Shown: positions 22,601 through 33,267 of the stretch, one piece after another
How the letters are laid out: each line of letters starts with the position of its first letter
How positions within the stretch are numbered: the first letter of the stretch is position 1
DNA from: Daucus carota subsp. sativus
Lineage: Eukaryota > Streptophyta > Magnoliopsida > Apiales > Apiaceae
Assembly: GCF_001625215.2 (NCBI RefSeq)
Contig: NC_030383.2
Location: 60,192,949-60,256,948, forward strand
Length of the DNA: 64,000 bases
Direction: 5' to 3'
Notes under the pieces: model-generated
Databases searched by the model: none
Told to the model about the DNA's origin: nothing
The model's input: the letters and a program-made list of their open reading frames with translations, nothing else
Made by a program: the position numbers and the translations under genes

Positions 22601-24327
22601 ATGACAATTATTATATCTGGGGTAGACGAAGGTGGTTTATATTCATGATTGTTTTGATTTTGCTTGTAATATTACTACTCAAAATTTTTGATGAAACCAT
22701 GCATTTTAACGACAATGTTTTCGATACTAATACATGTTTTCTGTGTAGACACAATGGGGCTTTTTAGAGGAATGAGAGACAAACCCCCATCAGATTACTT
22801 GTTAAAGATCAAGTCATTTTCTCTCTTCTCCGATCAAGGCGTCGAAAAAATTGATTCTGACAAGTTTGAAGCCGGTGGGCACCAATGGTATGCGCATTTG
22901 CACACTTTTGCCTTGAAATTCAGGGACGGATTCTCAGTGGGGGTACCTCCCCCCGCTGAATTCTGTATATATGATATACCTTTTATTATCGTGAAAATGT
23001 TAGTTATTGTTCCCGTGATAAGTGACTTAAAATTGACACGCAAGAATAATTATCATTTTGCTTGCTTCTGTGCCTCAATTTTTCCAATATCATGTTTAAA
23101 CTGATATAAAATCATACCAGTTATTAGGCTTAAATTTTTTTGCCTCCACAATTACCAATTTCTAGATCCGTCCCTGAGTTCATGTACTTTTTGTACTTGC
23201 GGCTTGAATTGAGTTACTTTGCACAGGAGGATTGTGTTATTTCCAGGTGGCTGTAATGAGGGTTCTGGAGATTATATCTCTATATACTTGTCACTGGCAA
23301 ACAAAGATGCTGTTGCTGATGGTGAGGAGGTCAATGCAATTTTCAGGTTCTTTCTATTTGACCAAGTTCGAGGAAAGTATCTCTATGTTCAAGGTACTAT
23401 CATGTACTGTATTTCTTTAACGCGTAATGATTGCTATTGAAATTCCTGTTTATTGTGTTGTTTGATGCACTAATGTTTGTAGGAAGTGCTAGGCGTTTCG
23501 ATAGGGTGAAATGCAAATGGGGGTTTTCTAAGTTCATTGCCTTGGAAATTTTTAAAGAGCCCTCTCATGGATATTTAGTAGAAAATACATGTTTTATCGG
23601 AGCTGAGGTTTACGTTATCAGGAACTCAGGTCTTCGTGAATGCCTGTCAATATCGGATTTTCCTGGTGTATCCTACAAATATACATGGACAATTACTCAG
23701 TTTTCAAAGTTGGGAAGTTTTTGTCAGTCTGATGAATTTGTTGTGGGAGGCTACAACTGGTATGTTCTTCGTTACAATACTATCATTTGCCACTAGTTAA
23801 AGCATTTTTCAGAGGCTCTGAATTCTGTTTATCATCTACAAAATAATTGTTCTACGTTTTCGGTTATGGTATGTAGGAAGTTAGCACTCTGTCCAAAAGG
23901 CAATGCAAAGAATGAAGGTTGCTGTATGTCCCTTTATTTACAGTCTGTGGATTCCCAGCATTTCTCCCCGGCCCAGAAAGTTAAAGCAAAGTTTAAAGTC
24001 ACTCTTAAAGACCAGAAGCGTGGGATGAATGATGTTACATATGCGGGTATTCTAGTTTTAAACTTCCTTTTTTTAGAATCGGATTAGAGCTATATGTGTA
24101 AATTGTAGTGCTATTGCAAAGCAAGGATTATTTATTGATTCTGAGAATATCTATTTGTTGCAGATATTTTTTGGTTTGATTCATCAGTGAAATGCTGGGA
24201 CTGTGGATCCTTTATCGAACTAAAAATTCTTAAAGATGAAGAATATGGCTTTATATATGAAGATCAGTGCGTAATTGAGGCTCAACTTACAGTGCTATAT
24301 GAAACTTGTCAAAAGACTCTATCTTAA
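22601..24327 (+). CDS. MATH2: tandem two-MATH-domain protein, 315 aa, six exons
   Basis: Exons: 22601-22631, 22749-22887, 23227-23393, 23483-23759, 23877-24046, 24164-24327; total 948 bp, open to TAA. The first exon encodes MTIISGVDEG rather than the MAS-type start of later copies. Exon 2 is nine bases longer than in other copies because its acceptor lies nine bases upstream, adding D-T-M. MATH domain 1 opens with YLLKIKSFSLF and ends FIGAEVYV; domain 2 opens YTWTITQFSKL and keeps GGYNW. The sixth exon ends KTLS rather than KTLKC. Intron phases are identical to the other copies. The function is inferred from the domain only: a TRAF-like protein-interaction module without an enzyme domain. Intron 2 holds a 256-bp inverted-repeat insertion. 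Confidence in the model is high because all five junctions restore the frame and conserved words. Confidence 0.87.
22921..23176. mobile_element. Short terminal-inverted-repeat insertion in MATH2 intron 2
   Basis: The block starts CAGGGACGGATTCT and ends AGATCCGTCCCTG, an inverted pair. No other MATH copy has this sequence in intron 2. Plant hAT-type MITEs have similar CAGGGNCGGAT ends, but I could not see a clear 8-bp duplication. Confidence 0.5.
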
Positions 24328-24779
24328 ATTGTTGACTTGCTCCAGAGTGATTTGACTCCTTCTGCTACAATGCATTTCATTTAGATCATGAATGCTGTAA
24401 AACTGTTTCTTTTAAACTCTATGATCAGATTGCCTGAATTCAAACATAAAGTGATTTTGTGTTCTTTTTTGTTACAATTAGTCTGAGTGATCATTATAAT
24501 TCTCTGCCCTCTACTTTTGAGTTCTGATCAATAAATCGGAACTGTTTTGCACATACTACAGGTAATGCTGGTAAATCAAACCTGCCAGGCACTCTTCTAA
24601 AAACATAACTTGTTTAGGTAGAAAATCATCCACCAAATGATTAGTTTTCGTGTTTGATCTTTACGGTATTATTGGCTTGTTAATTCTAGAAGTTTGATTG
24701 CAGCTACTGAGTGTCCTGGTGTAGCTGGACAATGTTTGTCCTGTGAACATTACTTGTTTGGCTCTTCAAATTATAATAC

Positions 24780-25198
24780 AGATCTAAGAGTATCTCCAAC
24801 TCTAGCGTCTTCAAATGTCTGCGTGTCCAACCCTAGACGTCTTGAAATGTCTGCGTGTTCATGTGTTATATACCTAAAATAACATACTAAATTATGTACC
24901 GCTCCAACCTAGGGTATATGTATACTAGGCCTCTTGAAATGTCCGCGTGTTCATGTGTTATATACCTAACATAATATACTAAATTATGTATCGCTCCAAC
25001 CTAGGTACTGTTAAATATGTATATTTTATATATAGCCATAAATATGTACGTTACATCTAGGTACCGTTAGGTATGTATACTTTATATATATATATAGCCA
25101 ACGTTACATCTCCGGACCCCTTCTGTCATCATCTAAAAATTCCAGGTCATCTCCGCTTGAAATGTCCAGATGTAGTTCTAATATTAGTCTAAATCTTA
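24780..25198. repeat. Diverged direct repeats downstream of MATH2
   Basis: The phrase CTTGAAATGTCTGCGTGTTC and its variant TCTTGAAATGTCCGCGTGTTC, each followed by ATGTGTTATATACCTAA, occur at about 24841 and 24932; a weaker form is at about 24816. TAGGTACTGTTA and TAGGTACCGTTA blocks follow at about 25003 and 25059. These may be remnants of one MITE family with a CATCTCC-type end. Confidence 0.5.
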
Positions 25199-25502
25199 CT
25201 CCCTCCGTCCCTATTTATCTGTCCACTTTGGAAGTAAAAATTTGTCCATATTTATCTGTCCATTTATACTTTCAAAACTAATTTAATGATAGTTTTTCAA
25301 ATATATCTCCATAATTTCAATTTTCAAGGCTTGACTTATTTAAAACTTGGTTGAATTCATGTTTTCAAGACATAAAGTAGGAGTATTCCACCATTTTCAA
25401 GATATTAATTAGAGGTATTTAATGAAAAAGTTCATACCATCAATTATTCCTTGGTATGTGTTTTTTTTTCCAAAATGGACAGATAAAAAGGGACGGAGGG
25501 AG
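25199..25502. mobile_element. Stowaway-type MITE
   Basis: The ends CTCCCTCCGTCCCTATTTAT and AAAGGGACGGAGGGAG are inverted copies with TA on both sides; the ATTTATCTGTCCA stretch near the left end matches TGGACAGATAAAA near the right end. Confidence 0.8.
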
Positions 25503-27500
25503 TATTAGTTTTTATTTATAATATATAACATACTAACTTAATCAATTTTCAATATTTAATTTAAAATATATTTTAAATACATATTATTATAATATACAAA
25601 TTATTTATATATGTCCATCATTATTATATATATAGATGTATTATTTATATTTTTAATTTATAAATACAAAATGCTATTTAATATTATTAAGTGTAAAAAT
25701 GTTATTTTATTACTAAATTTGTAAAATTCTAGTAATTAATATTTAACTTTTTTTGAAGGAATAATTAATATTTAACTTAACATATCACGGGCAGAGTAAA
25801 TATATATCCTAAACATAACGCTTTGACGCTTTACACGTAATTTGGGATGTAAATAAAATATGATTCAATATATAATTTTTCAATTTTTGTCTGAATAAAA
25901 ATATATATGTTAAATTTTTAGTTAAAAAAATAAAAAGTTTGGAAAATAATATGTAAAGCATATTATTTTAACACCTAAAAAATTAAAATGACTATTATCA
26001 AGATGTAGAGAGAATAATAATAGTTTAGTTTGATTTTATCAGGGATAAATATATAAAATTATTCAAAAACCATTTCAATTAATATAAAAATGGGGTTATG
26101 TGCATCTCTAGGAGAAAAAGTTAGAATGGGACCTGATGGAGTTAGAGAATTTCATTTGTCAAATAAAAAGGAAGTTGCACCAGAAATAAGCCATTACATT
26201 CATACTAGTATGTTTGCCCGCTCCGCATGGGCGTTGAAAAATAATGTTTTTGAAAAAAATATGCTTGATTAAATTTGTATTTGATTATAGTTGAGATTTT
26301 TTGATTTTCGATGAAAATTATTTTAATTTTTTTTTCTATTTCTTGTTCTCATCTAATAGAAATTCTAAAATGAAAAATACGTAGTATCCGATAATAGAGC
26401 TAATCTCATTAGTCCAATATTTTGTACAATTAGAGGTGGCAATCGTTTCATTTCGTATATTTTTGTGTTTTGTGTACTCGAAGGTGAAATCCGTATCCGC
26501 CCGTTATTGGTTTCGTGTACCTATTTTGAGGCCCGTATGCGATCCAAAACGTTTTGTGTAGATTATATATATAAATATATTAATATATTAATATAATTTT
26601 AATCAAAAATAGTTTTAATATAAATTTCCCTGTATAATTTTACACAATTATGTATATAATATATTATAACATATATATAATAAAAATTATGTAAAAATAT
26701 TTTGTTTACTTTCGTGTATTTCGTGTACCTAAGATAAAAACCTATATCCGACACGAAATCTATCGTGAACTTTTGTGTATCAAAAATGAGAACCCATGTC
26801 TATTTTTTTAGTGTCGTTTCGTTTCGTGTTAGCATGTTACGTGTTCCAAATATATATAACTATAAATATAATTTATAGAAATTAAATTATACAAAATATG
26901 GTATAAAAATTTAAATTGTCTTTTAAAAATAGAAAGGCAAAACCCAAATATTAGTTGTTTTTTATTAAAAAAAAATATCAGTTGTTTTCAAAATTTGAAA
27001 GTAGCCGTCGATATCTGTTACTTTTTGATGTTAATTGACTTCAACTCCTACCTAAACAAAATTTAATTGACATTGAATTACTACTCCTCTCCCACTGAAT
27101 TTATGATAAAAATAAATGCCCAGATAAGAAAAGCATCTTACATCACAATTTGTAGCACATATGAAAGAGTATTAAAAAAATGCATTATTTTTTTTTTTGT
27201 CATAGAAAAATGCATTATTTGTAGCACATATGAAAGAGTTAGAAAAATGCATTACTTGCAAAACTCCGTTGACGTTCCCTCATCATTTTCGTATCGTAGT
27301 CGACTACACATTGTTAAACACACAAACATGAGGACAACTGGGGAAAAACTATTTAGGCATATCAAAATCGTAAAACCAAGTTTACATACAAACATCAAAG
27401 AACACTTAAAACCTTGCTAACATGAATCCTAAATCCTTTATAATGGATGATCTTAAATTCTTGCCAACATGAATTTAAGATCATCCAGGTCATGACCTAT
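25503..27500. other. AT-rich intergenic DNA, no gene seen
   Basis: This block is very AT-rich. At 26205-26232 a minus-strand hairpin (GCCCATGCGGAGCGGGC) lies eight bases before CTAG, again a Helitron-like end, overlapping an open frame of 60 codons that I do not consider a gene. At 27150-27250 the word TTTGTAGCACATATGAAAGAGT is repeated twice. Nothing else is recognised. Confidence 0.45.
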
Positions 27501-27569
27501 TTGGAGAAGAGGCCTGTCTACATCTTTATCAATTAAAATAGATGCTTGCCAGATCTCCCAGCAATCAAG

Positions 27570-30500
27570 TGTGCAATGTGAGAGGCTTGTTTCTCAAGAA
27601 AAGGCAGACCGCCGAGGAACAGAAGCTGCCAAAGCAAAAATAAAAATAAAAATTATGATATATAACAGGCATTTTAAACAACTAACACTTTCAACACAAT
27701 TTAAAAAAAAAAAAAAGAAGCAATAAAAGTACTTGGTACCAAAATATAGGATTTGTCAAGGAAGAAACTGCATAACATGAAGCCATGAACATGTAATGGG
27801 ATCAAAAATTCAGTAGGTCTGAGCAGGTTTGATTGTTTTCCTTACCAGCCAAGCCAGCTATCAGTGACTTTTCTTTCACTTTTTGTAGCCACTTTTTAGT
27901 TCACTTCTTTTTATTTTCTTTTGGAGATTTCAAGTCCATAGTCCATTTATAAAGGAGAGATCTTTGAAGCAAGATATCAGTGATCTCCATCAAGTTGCAT
28001 TTACTAATGCAACAAACATATATTATCTGGTGATTGCCAGTGGAGGAGAATAAAAAACTTTTTAACAATGAATAAAGTAAAAAATAATTAAAAGAAAATA
28101 ATTTCATAGTCAAAGTGCCTTCTAATTTTTCCTTTAACCCCCCTTCAAATATTTCCTTATAAGAGTTTTACTAAATGATAACAAAGCTTTCATAACTATT
28201 TTTCCATTTTGCTATTACTCATGCAAGAAATTCTGGAATTTGTTTCAGCTGCAGCCTATGCTAAATGAAAAAATCTTAAAAGAAAAATACTTAACTTGAG
28301 CCTATGCTAAGGGCCTATGCGAAAACATGAATAAGTTCAAGTATATCACCACTTTATATTCAGGAACCACATTCCTCATTTTTTAAAGACTGTATATGCT
28401 TGTCTAGGCCTGTTGCAGATTTTAATTATGAGCTGATAATACTAAAACTTAAGAAGACATATACATACCTGCGGAACACCAACTACCATGAACCCCTTAA
28501 CCGGATGATCAGCCAGCGACATTTGTTCCACTGACCCGATCATATTTGAGATAGTCATGATCTAATGTTCAGCGTGCCGTGAATGTACTCAGCCGTGGCC
28601 TGATTGACAGAATTTAGCATTGTTGAAACAATGAAAATGCTAGATCATTTTTTGTAATATAATTAATGGTGTAAATTCAGAAGCCTTTATTAATACAATT
28701 AATACTCTTTAGTGTGCATACCTCAGGACCTCTATATCTCCTCATTGTTTCTAATAATCTGCCAGTAAGAAAGATAGCTGCAGATTCTCTCTTTTTTTGA
28801 TGATTTTCTATGCCTTGTACACAAACTGAATCGGGTGAGAACATTCTTTTCAATTTAATTCTGGAACTGAGACATTTAAGAAACTTAATTCATTTCCCCA
28901 TTGCTTCTCGACTGCAGAAGCATCAGCCATTTCAAAATTGGTGGACTCAAATTGGTGGAACTTACCTAGCCTGTTCAGCCTCTTTCTCCTCCAACCATTT
29001 CTTGACCTTCGTGGAATCAAGTAATACCTTAAAGGAAAATTTTGTGCTTGGTTAATCAGTGTTTGATACATATATAACCAAAAAACTATTTCAGCATGCC
29101 AAATAAAGAAAGCTATAAATTGAAGGTAACTAAACACCTCGCCAATTCTTTGTTTTGGAAGCCAAGATTTATTTGTTTCCGGTACTTGTACTATCTGCAG
29201 ATACACAGAAAGAAAGTTTTAGAACCACTACTGCAGAATTAATGTGCAAAAATAATATACAGATGAAAGCTATCAACACAAACGAATTCTTAGAAAAATC
29301 AAAGCAAGCTCTCATTTTAAAAGAGGAATCTGGGTGGTTATCAACACAGAGCTGCAGAGAGCAGACCCAACTCATCTGGCCAACTCTTCAAATAGCATGT
29401 ACCAACTCTTTTATAAAATTGGTGGATCACTTCCAAAAGTTTTGTCATGTTTCTGATTTACTACTGATTAGAAGATTTCTGATGTCCTTGACAGTCATTA
29501 TAAAAGAGTAAAAATAGTGAATGATACTAATATGAAAGAATAGTTTTATAGATCAATGTACAGTGTATTTAAACTTCTCATCACGACAATGTATGCTGGA
29601 AATTAAATTGTTAATTAAGCATTTCTGGAGTATCCTGCATAAGAAAAATTGTAAACATATATTTTATTAGCAGAGCAGACCCACCAATTAAAAATATGAT
29701 ACATTTAGGCAGAGATGTACACCGGTGTATATATGCATCAATAGCTTGTCTTAAAATAATTCAATGAATCAATAATTTCTTCTAAAAAACCGCCATACAT
29801 TATGTTTATAATTTAGGTAACAAATAGGCATCCAGCGCATCAAAGATGTAGCATATGATACAGTATAGTTCATTTCTTAAACGAATTGCAAAACATTACA
29901 ACAGGAAGTGCAGGGCATTTCTAAAACGAAGAATTAATACAATGAATGGAGTCATTTAGATTAGACTAATTAAAGAGCCGCAAAGAACTAAACAGGGAAG
30001 AAGCTTTACCCGCCACAATTTCAATTAATTTTGATAATTTGACATGTATTGGATGATTTCCGAGAAACTGCAAATTAAGGGAGACTTCGATGCTCACGAC
30101 ATTAGTTGAGAAGAAAGACAGAGCAATAACAACAGGAGAATCCAAGAGCGACGACTTATTAGGCCTCCTCTTGCAATCCAGTAAACAAATAGATCTGCAA
30201 AATATGCGAGGGGCACAATTAGTAACCAAATGACAGTAGAAGAGATCATAGAGGAATGCAAGCTGTTCACCTTGCTGGTATAATAGGTTGAGGCTTCCCA
30301 ATAGCTGAAAGAAACATCATGGCTAGTCCAACTTGACACGTATCTTAAAACGTGAGATCTATTAATATTTATAATCTCAAATAAAAACCTCGTCGACTTT
30401 ATGTGCATCTAATTCATGCTGGCATGATGAAAACTCCTAAACATAATAACACCGTATATCTCTGCTAATTGTAATAAGTAAACAGAACATAATGTTAATG

Positions 30501-31230
30501 CTTTCAAATATTTGCAAGCTGATCTGCTAGAAGTGGACCGTAAAAGGACACCGTGGCTACTTGTACTGTTCCATGTTCCATGGTATAGAGGAACAAAACA
30601 TATGGCTGGCTGGGTTTCTTAAAACTTATTCAAGCGAAAACTTATAAACAGCACATAATCATGATTAGTACCTGTCCAAAGCTTTTCTCTTTTAATAATT
30701 TCTTCAGAGAAGTCTCCAACCTGCAAAAACAGAAAGAAGACATGTGTCAAATAAAGCATCACATAAACTATGTGTTCTTAACAGTTTTAAGTTTCTCCTA
30801 GAATTAATATCAAATAGTTGGGCTACACTAATAAAACACAAACATCCATCTCAAAACAAACTCGCCATATCAAAAAAAAGAAAGCAAAACAAATATAATT
30901 TTGAGCAAAATACTAAGAAATATACAGTAAATGTAATTAAAGAAATTCAAATTAAGAAACGGAGAGGGGTTGAGAGATTACCAGCTCCGGCGAGAGAGAG
31001 ATTTAATTGGAGAATATTGAAACCCTAGAAAAAGGGGAACACGGTAGAGAGAGAAGCGCAAATAAATCATATCTCTTCCATTAGAAGCAGACCTGTAAAA
31101 AAAGCTGGAAAATATGAAATTACCTCTTCCATTAGAAGGCAAATGTAAGAAACGATGAAGAACAGCCGGAACGAAGCGTGAGACGGCCGAAATGGCGGAA
31201 GGATGTGCAGCTCAAGCGGGAGAGTTTAGT
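27570..31230 (-). other. Weakly supported minus-strand multi-exon unit
   Basis: Several minus-strand pieces have good splice signals: a leader ending GCCGGAGCTG before a GT donor at about 30981; an exon 30722-30673 encoding LETSLKKLLKEKSFGQ; one at about 30305-30272 (LLGSLNLLYQQ); one at about 30196-30010 with a long open frame; the two chaperone-like exons; one at about 28767-28711 (IFLTGRLLETMRRYRGPE); and exons near 28600-28470 and 27632-27540. I could not join them into one uninterrupted frame, and I do not recognise the parts other than the chaperone-like piece. The start near 31140-31230 lies head-to-head with MATH3. It may be a real gene with noncoding exons, or decayed. Confidence 0.3.
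28966..29194 (-). pseudogene. Fragment resembling the C-terminus of a GRP170/HSP70-17-type chaperone
   Basis: Two minus-strand exons with proper splice sites (29194-29138 and 29027-28966) encode IVQVPETNKSWLPKQRIGE and VLLDSTKVKKWLEEKEAEQA. The spacing of ETNK-WLPK-I-EV and KVK-WL-AEQ matches, as I remember it, the C-terminal alpha-helical region of plant ER HSP70-17 (the GRP170/HYOU1 family). The next splice into about 28914 brings a stop within eight codons, and no ATPase domain is present anywhere in the window. It is therefore a partial or broken copy, or part of a new composite gene. The assignment rests on about 35 residues. Confidence 0.4.
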
Positions 31231-31540
31231 AACTCTGTTTTGAAATTTGAAACCCTAATTAGATACTAACCACAGAAGCAGCGGATACGGTAGAGAATGT
31301 GTGGCTGAGCTTCACACACGTGTGTATACCGTATAAAAAGCTTGTATAGAGTGGCAGTACATTGAAGATACACAAAAAGTAGAGGGACAAAGTAGACAAT
31401 TTGTACCCAAATATGTAGTAGGATTTATAATTTAAATAGATGAAATACGAACAGACTAGTCCCATAAAGTCTGTATAATAAGGTTTTCTCATTACCAAGG
31501 AGGGTTCAGCGTTTAGTACACTACAGTCTACACATAATAC

Positions 31541-33263
31541 ATGGCTTCTGCATCTTTTGGAGACGATGAAGCTGGTAAGGCTCCTCCTCGCAGCTTGTTT
31601 GTTTTGTTTCTTCTTGCACTTCAACTGCTAAATAGTATTGTTTTTAAATGCTCTATTGCTAGTATCAAGAATTTGTGATAAATCATGCCTAGGACAACTA
31701 CTATTTTCAAATTATTGTTGTTTAGAGTTGATAGTGTGTATTGAAATGCAGGGGTTTTTAGAGAAACCAGGGAATGCCCACCAGCACATTACTTGTTCAA
31801 ACTCGAAACATTCTCACTCTTGTCTGAAAATGGTGTAGAGAAGATCATGTCGAAAAGCTTTCAAGCTGGAGAGCACAGATGGTATCTTTTCTGTTCTTAA
31901 TAACTCTCCATGTAATCATTTATTTTCGGGCTTTTTTCAAAAATACCCAAATTTGCAACAAAAAAATATAAATCAAAATTTAGGTGCAACCTCAATTGCA
32001 ACTCCCATAACCTAAAAACCTCAATTGCAACTCCCATAACCTGAAAATAATTTAAATACATGGGTATTTTTGCAAATTTCCCTTTAATGGTTATTGTGTT
32101 AGTTAGCTAGCGCGTCTTTAGTTAATTATTTGCTTATCATCTAGTAAAAAATCTTTAAACTTGCGGTCATGAGTACAGGAAGATTATATTGTTTCCGAAA
32201 GAAAACAATGGAGGTAAGGATAAGTATGTTTCTGTGTACCTGATGTTGGATAGCACGGGTAGTCTGCCGGCTGGTAAGGGCATCAATGCCTTTTTCAAGT
32301 TCTTTTTGTTCGACCAGATTCGAGGGAAATATCTTTGTGTTCAAGGTACAGTTGTTTAAGTGTGGGAAAATTGTATTACAATAAGTTGGTTTGATCATAT
32401 ACACAAGGCCTTGACCAAATACATTTGAACTTGAACTTGATACAATGTATTTTGTACAGGAAAAGTGAAACATTTTGACAGGGTGAAATATGAATGGGGC
32501 TTTGCAAAGTTCATCTCTTTAAAAGAGATAAAAGAACCTACAAACGGGTTTTTAATAGATGACACTTCCCTTTTCGGGGTTGAGGTTTTTGTCACTGAAG
32601 GCACGAGTGTAGGTGAATGTTTCTCAGTGACCCAAAATTACAAAATATCCGGTACCCACGAGTGGGTGATTGATCAATTTTCGAATCTGGGAAAGGAACG
32701 TTATTCTGATGAGTTTGTTGTAGGAGGTTACAAATGGTACTCTTGGATAAATTTTGATCCTTTCATTAACACCTGTTCTTTTAGCTAGTATGATATGAAT
32801 TAACTTTTGTTTTCTGTTATTGACATGCAGGAAGTTATGGCTTCATCCTGAAGGGTTCTCGAGGCATAAAGGTTATAGCCTCTCAGTGTTTCTGGTATTG
32901 GTGGATTTTAGTACTTCAAGTAATGTACAAGAAGTTAGAGTAGATTATATGGTAACTCTTAAGGACCAGTTAAATCAGAATCATAAACAGAAGAATGGTA
33001 ATAGCCTTTATCACTCTGTTTCGTAATTGTTCTATGACTATTAGTATTGTTAATTGTTGATAGGCTGATCAACGCGTTTGTATCAATGGAATGCAGGCAC
33101 GGCTTGGTTTGGTGAATCAGTTCAATCGAAGGGCTGGAAGTGCTTCCTTGAACTCAAAGATCTTAAGGACGTGAAAAGAGGATTTGTAGTAGATGATCGA
33201 TGCATCATTGAAGCAAATATTACAGTCGGATGCCAAACTAGTTGCAAGACTCTGGTTTTCTGA
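31541..33263 (+). CDS. MATH3: tandem two-MATH-domain protein, 313 aa, six exons
   Basis: Exons: 31541-31574, 31752-31881, 32179-32345, 32460-32736, 32831-32997, 33097-33263; total 942 bp, ending TGA. The protein starts MASASFGDDEAG. Domain 1 opens YLFKLETFSLL and ends FGVEVFV; domain 2 contains HEWVIDQFSNL, DEFVVGGYKW and, near the end, GFVVDDRCIIEANITV. The exon lengths 34/130/167/277/167/167 are exactly those of MATH4, giving the ancestral layout of the array. It is the first copy of the younger MATH3-8 subgroup, which begins MAS and has the GVFRETR/GVFKETR exon 2 start. A copia element is inserted with its target duplication overlapping the last base of the stop codon, so the native 3' UTR is now 2.3 kb away and transcripts probably end in the LTR. 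The coding sequence itself is undamaged. Confidence 0.9.
31927..32090. repeat. Inverted-repeat block with a 30-bp tandem in MATH3 intron 2
   Basis: Left side GGGCTTTTTTCAAAAATACCC and right side GGGTATTTTTGCAAATTTCCC form an inverted pair, a pattern found in plant MITEs of Mutator type. Within it AACCTCAATTGCAACTCCC (with CATAACCT following) is repeated twice in tandem. No 9-bp duplication was recognised. Confidence 0.45.
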
Positions 33264-33267
33264 GTTC

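Noticed and set aside
26090-26272. 60-codon plus-strand frame MGLCASLGEK...
   Set aside because: Overlaps a Helitron-like hairpin and lies in AT-rich DNA without gene context.
29966-30408. Two overlapping minus-strand frames of about 105-111 codons
   Set aside because: One frame looks protein-like over about 60 residues, but it runs through apparent introns and could not be joined in phase to its neighbours; kept only as part of a weak unit.
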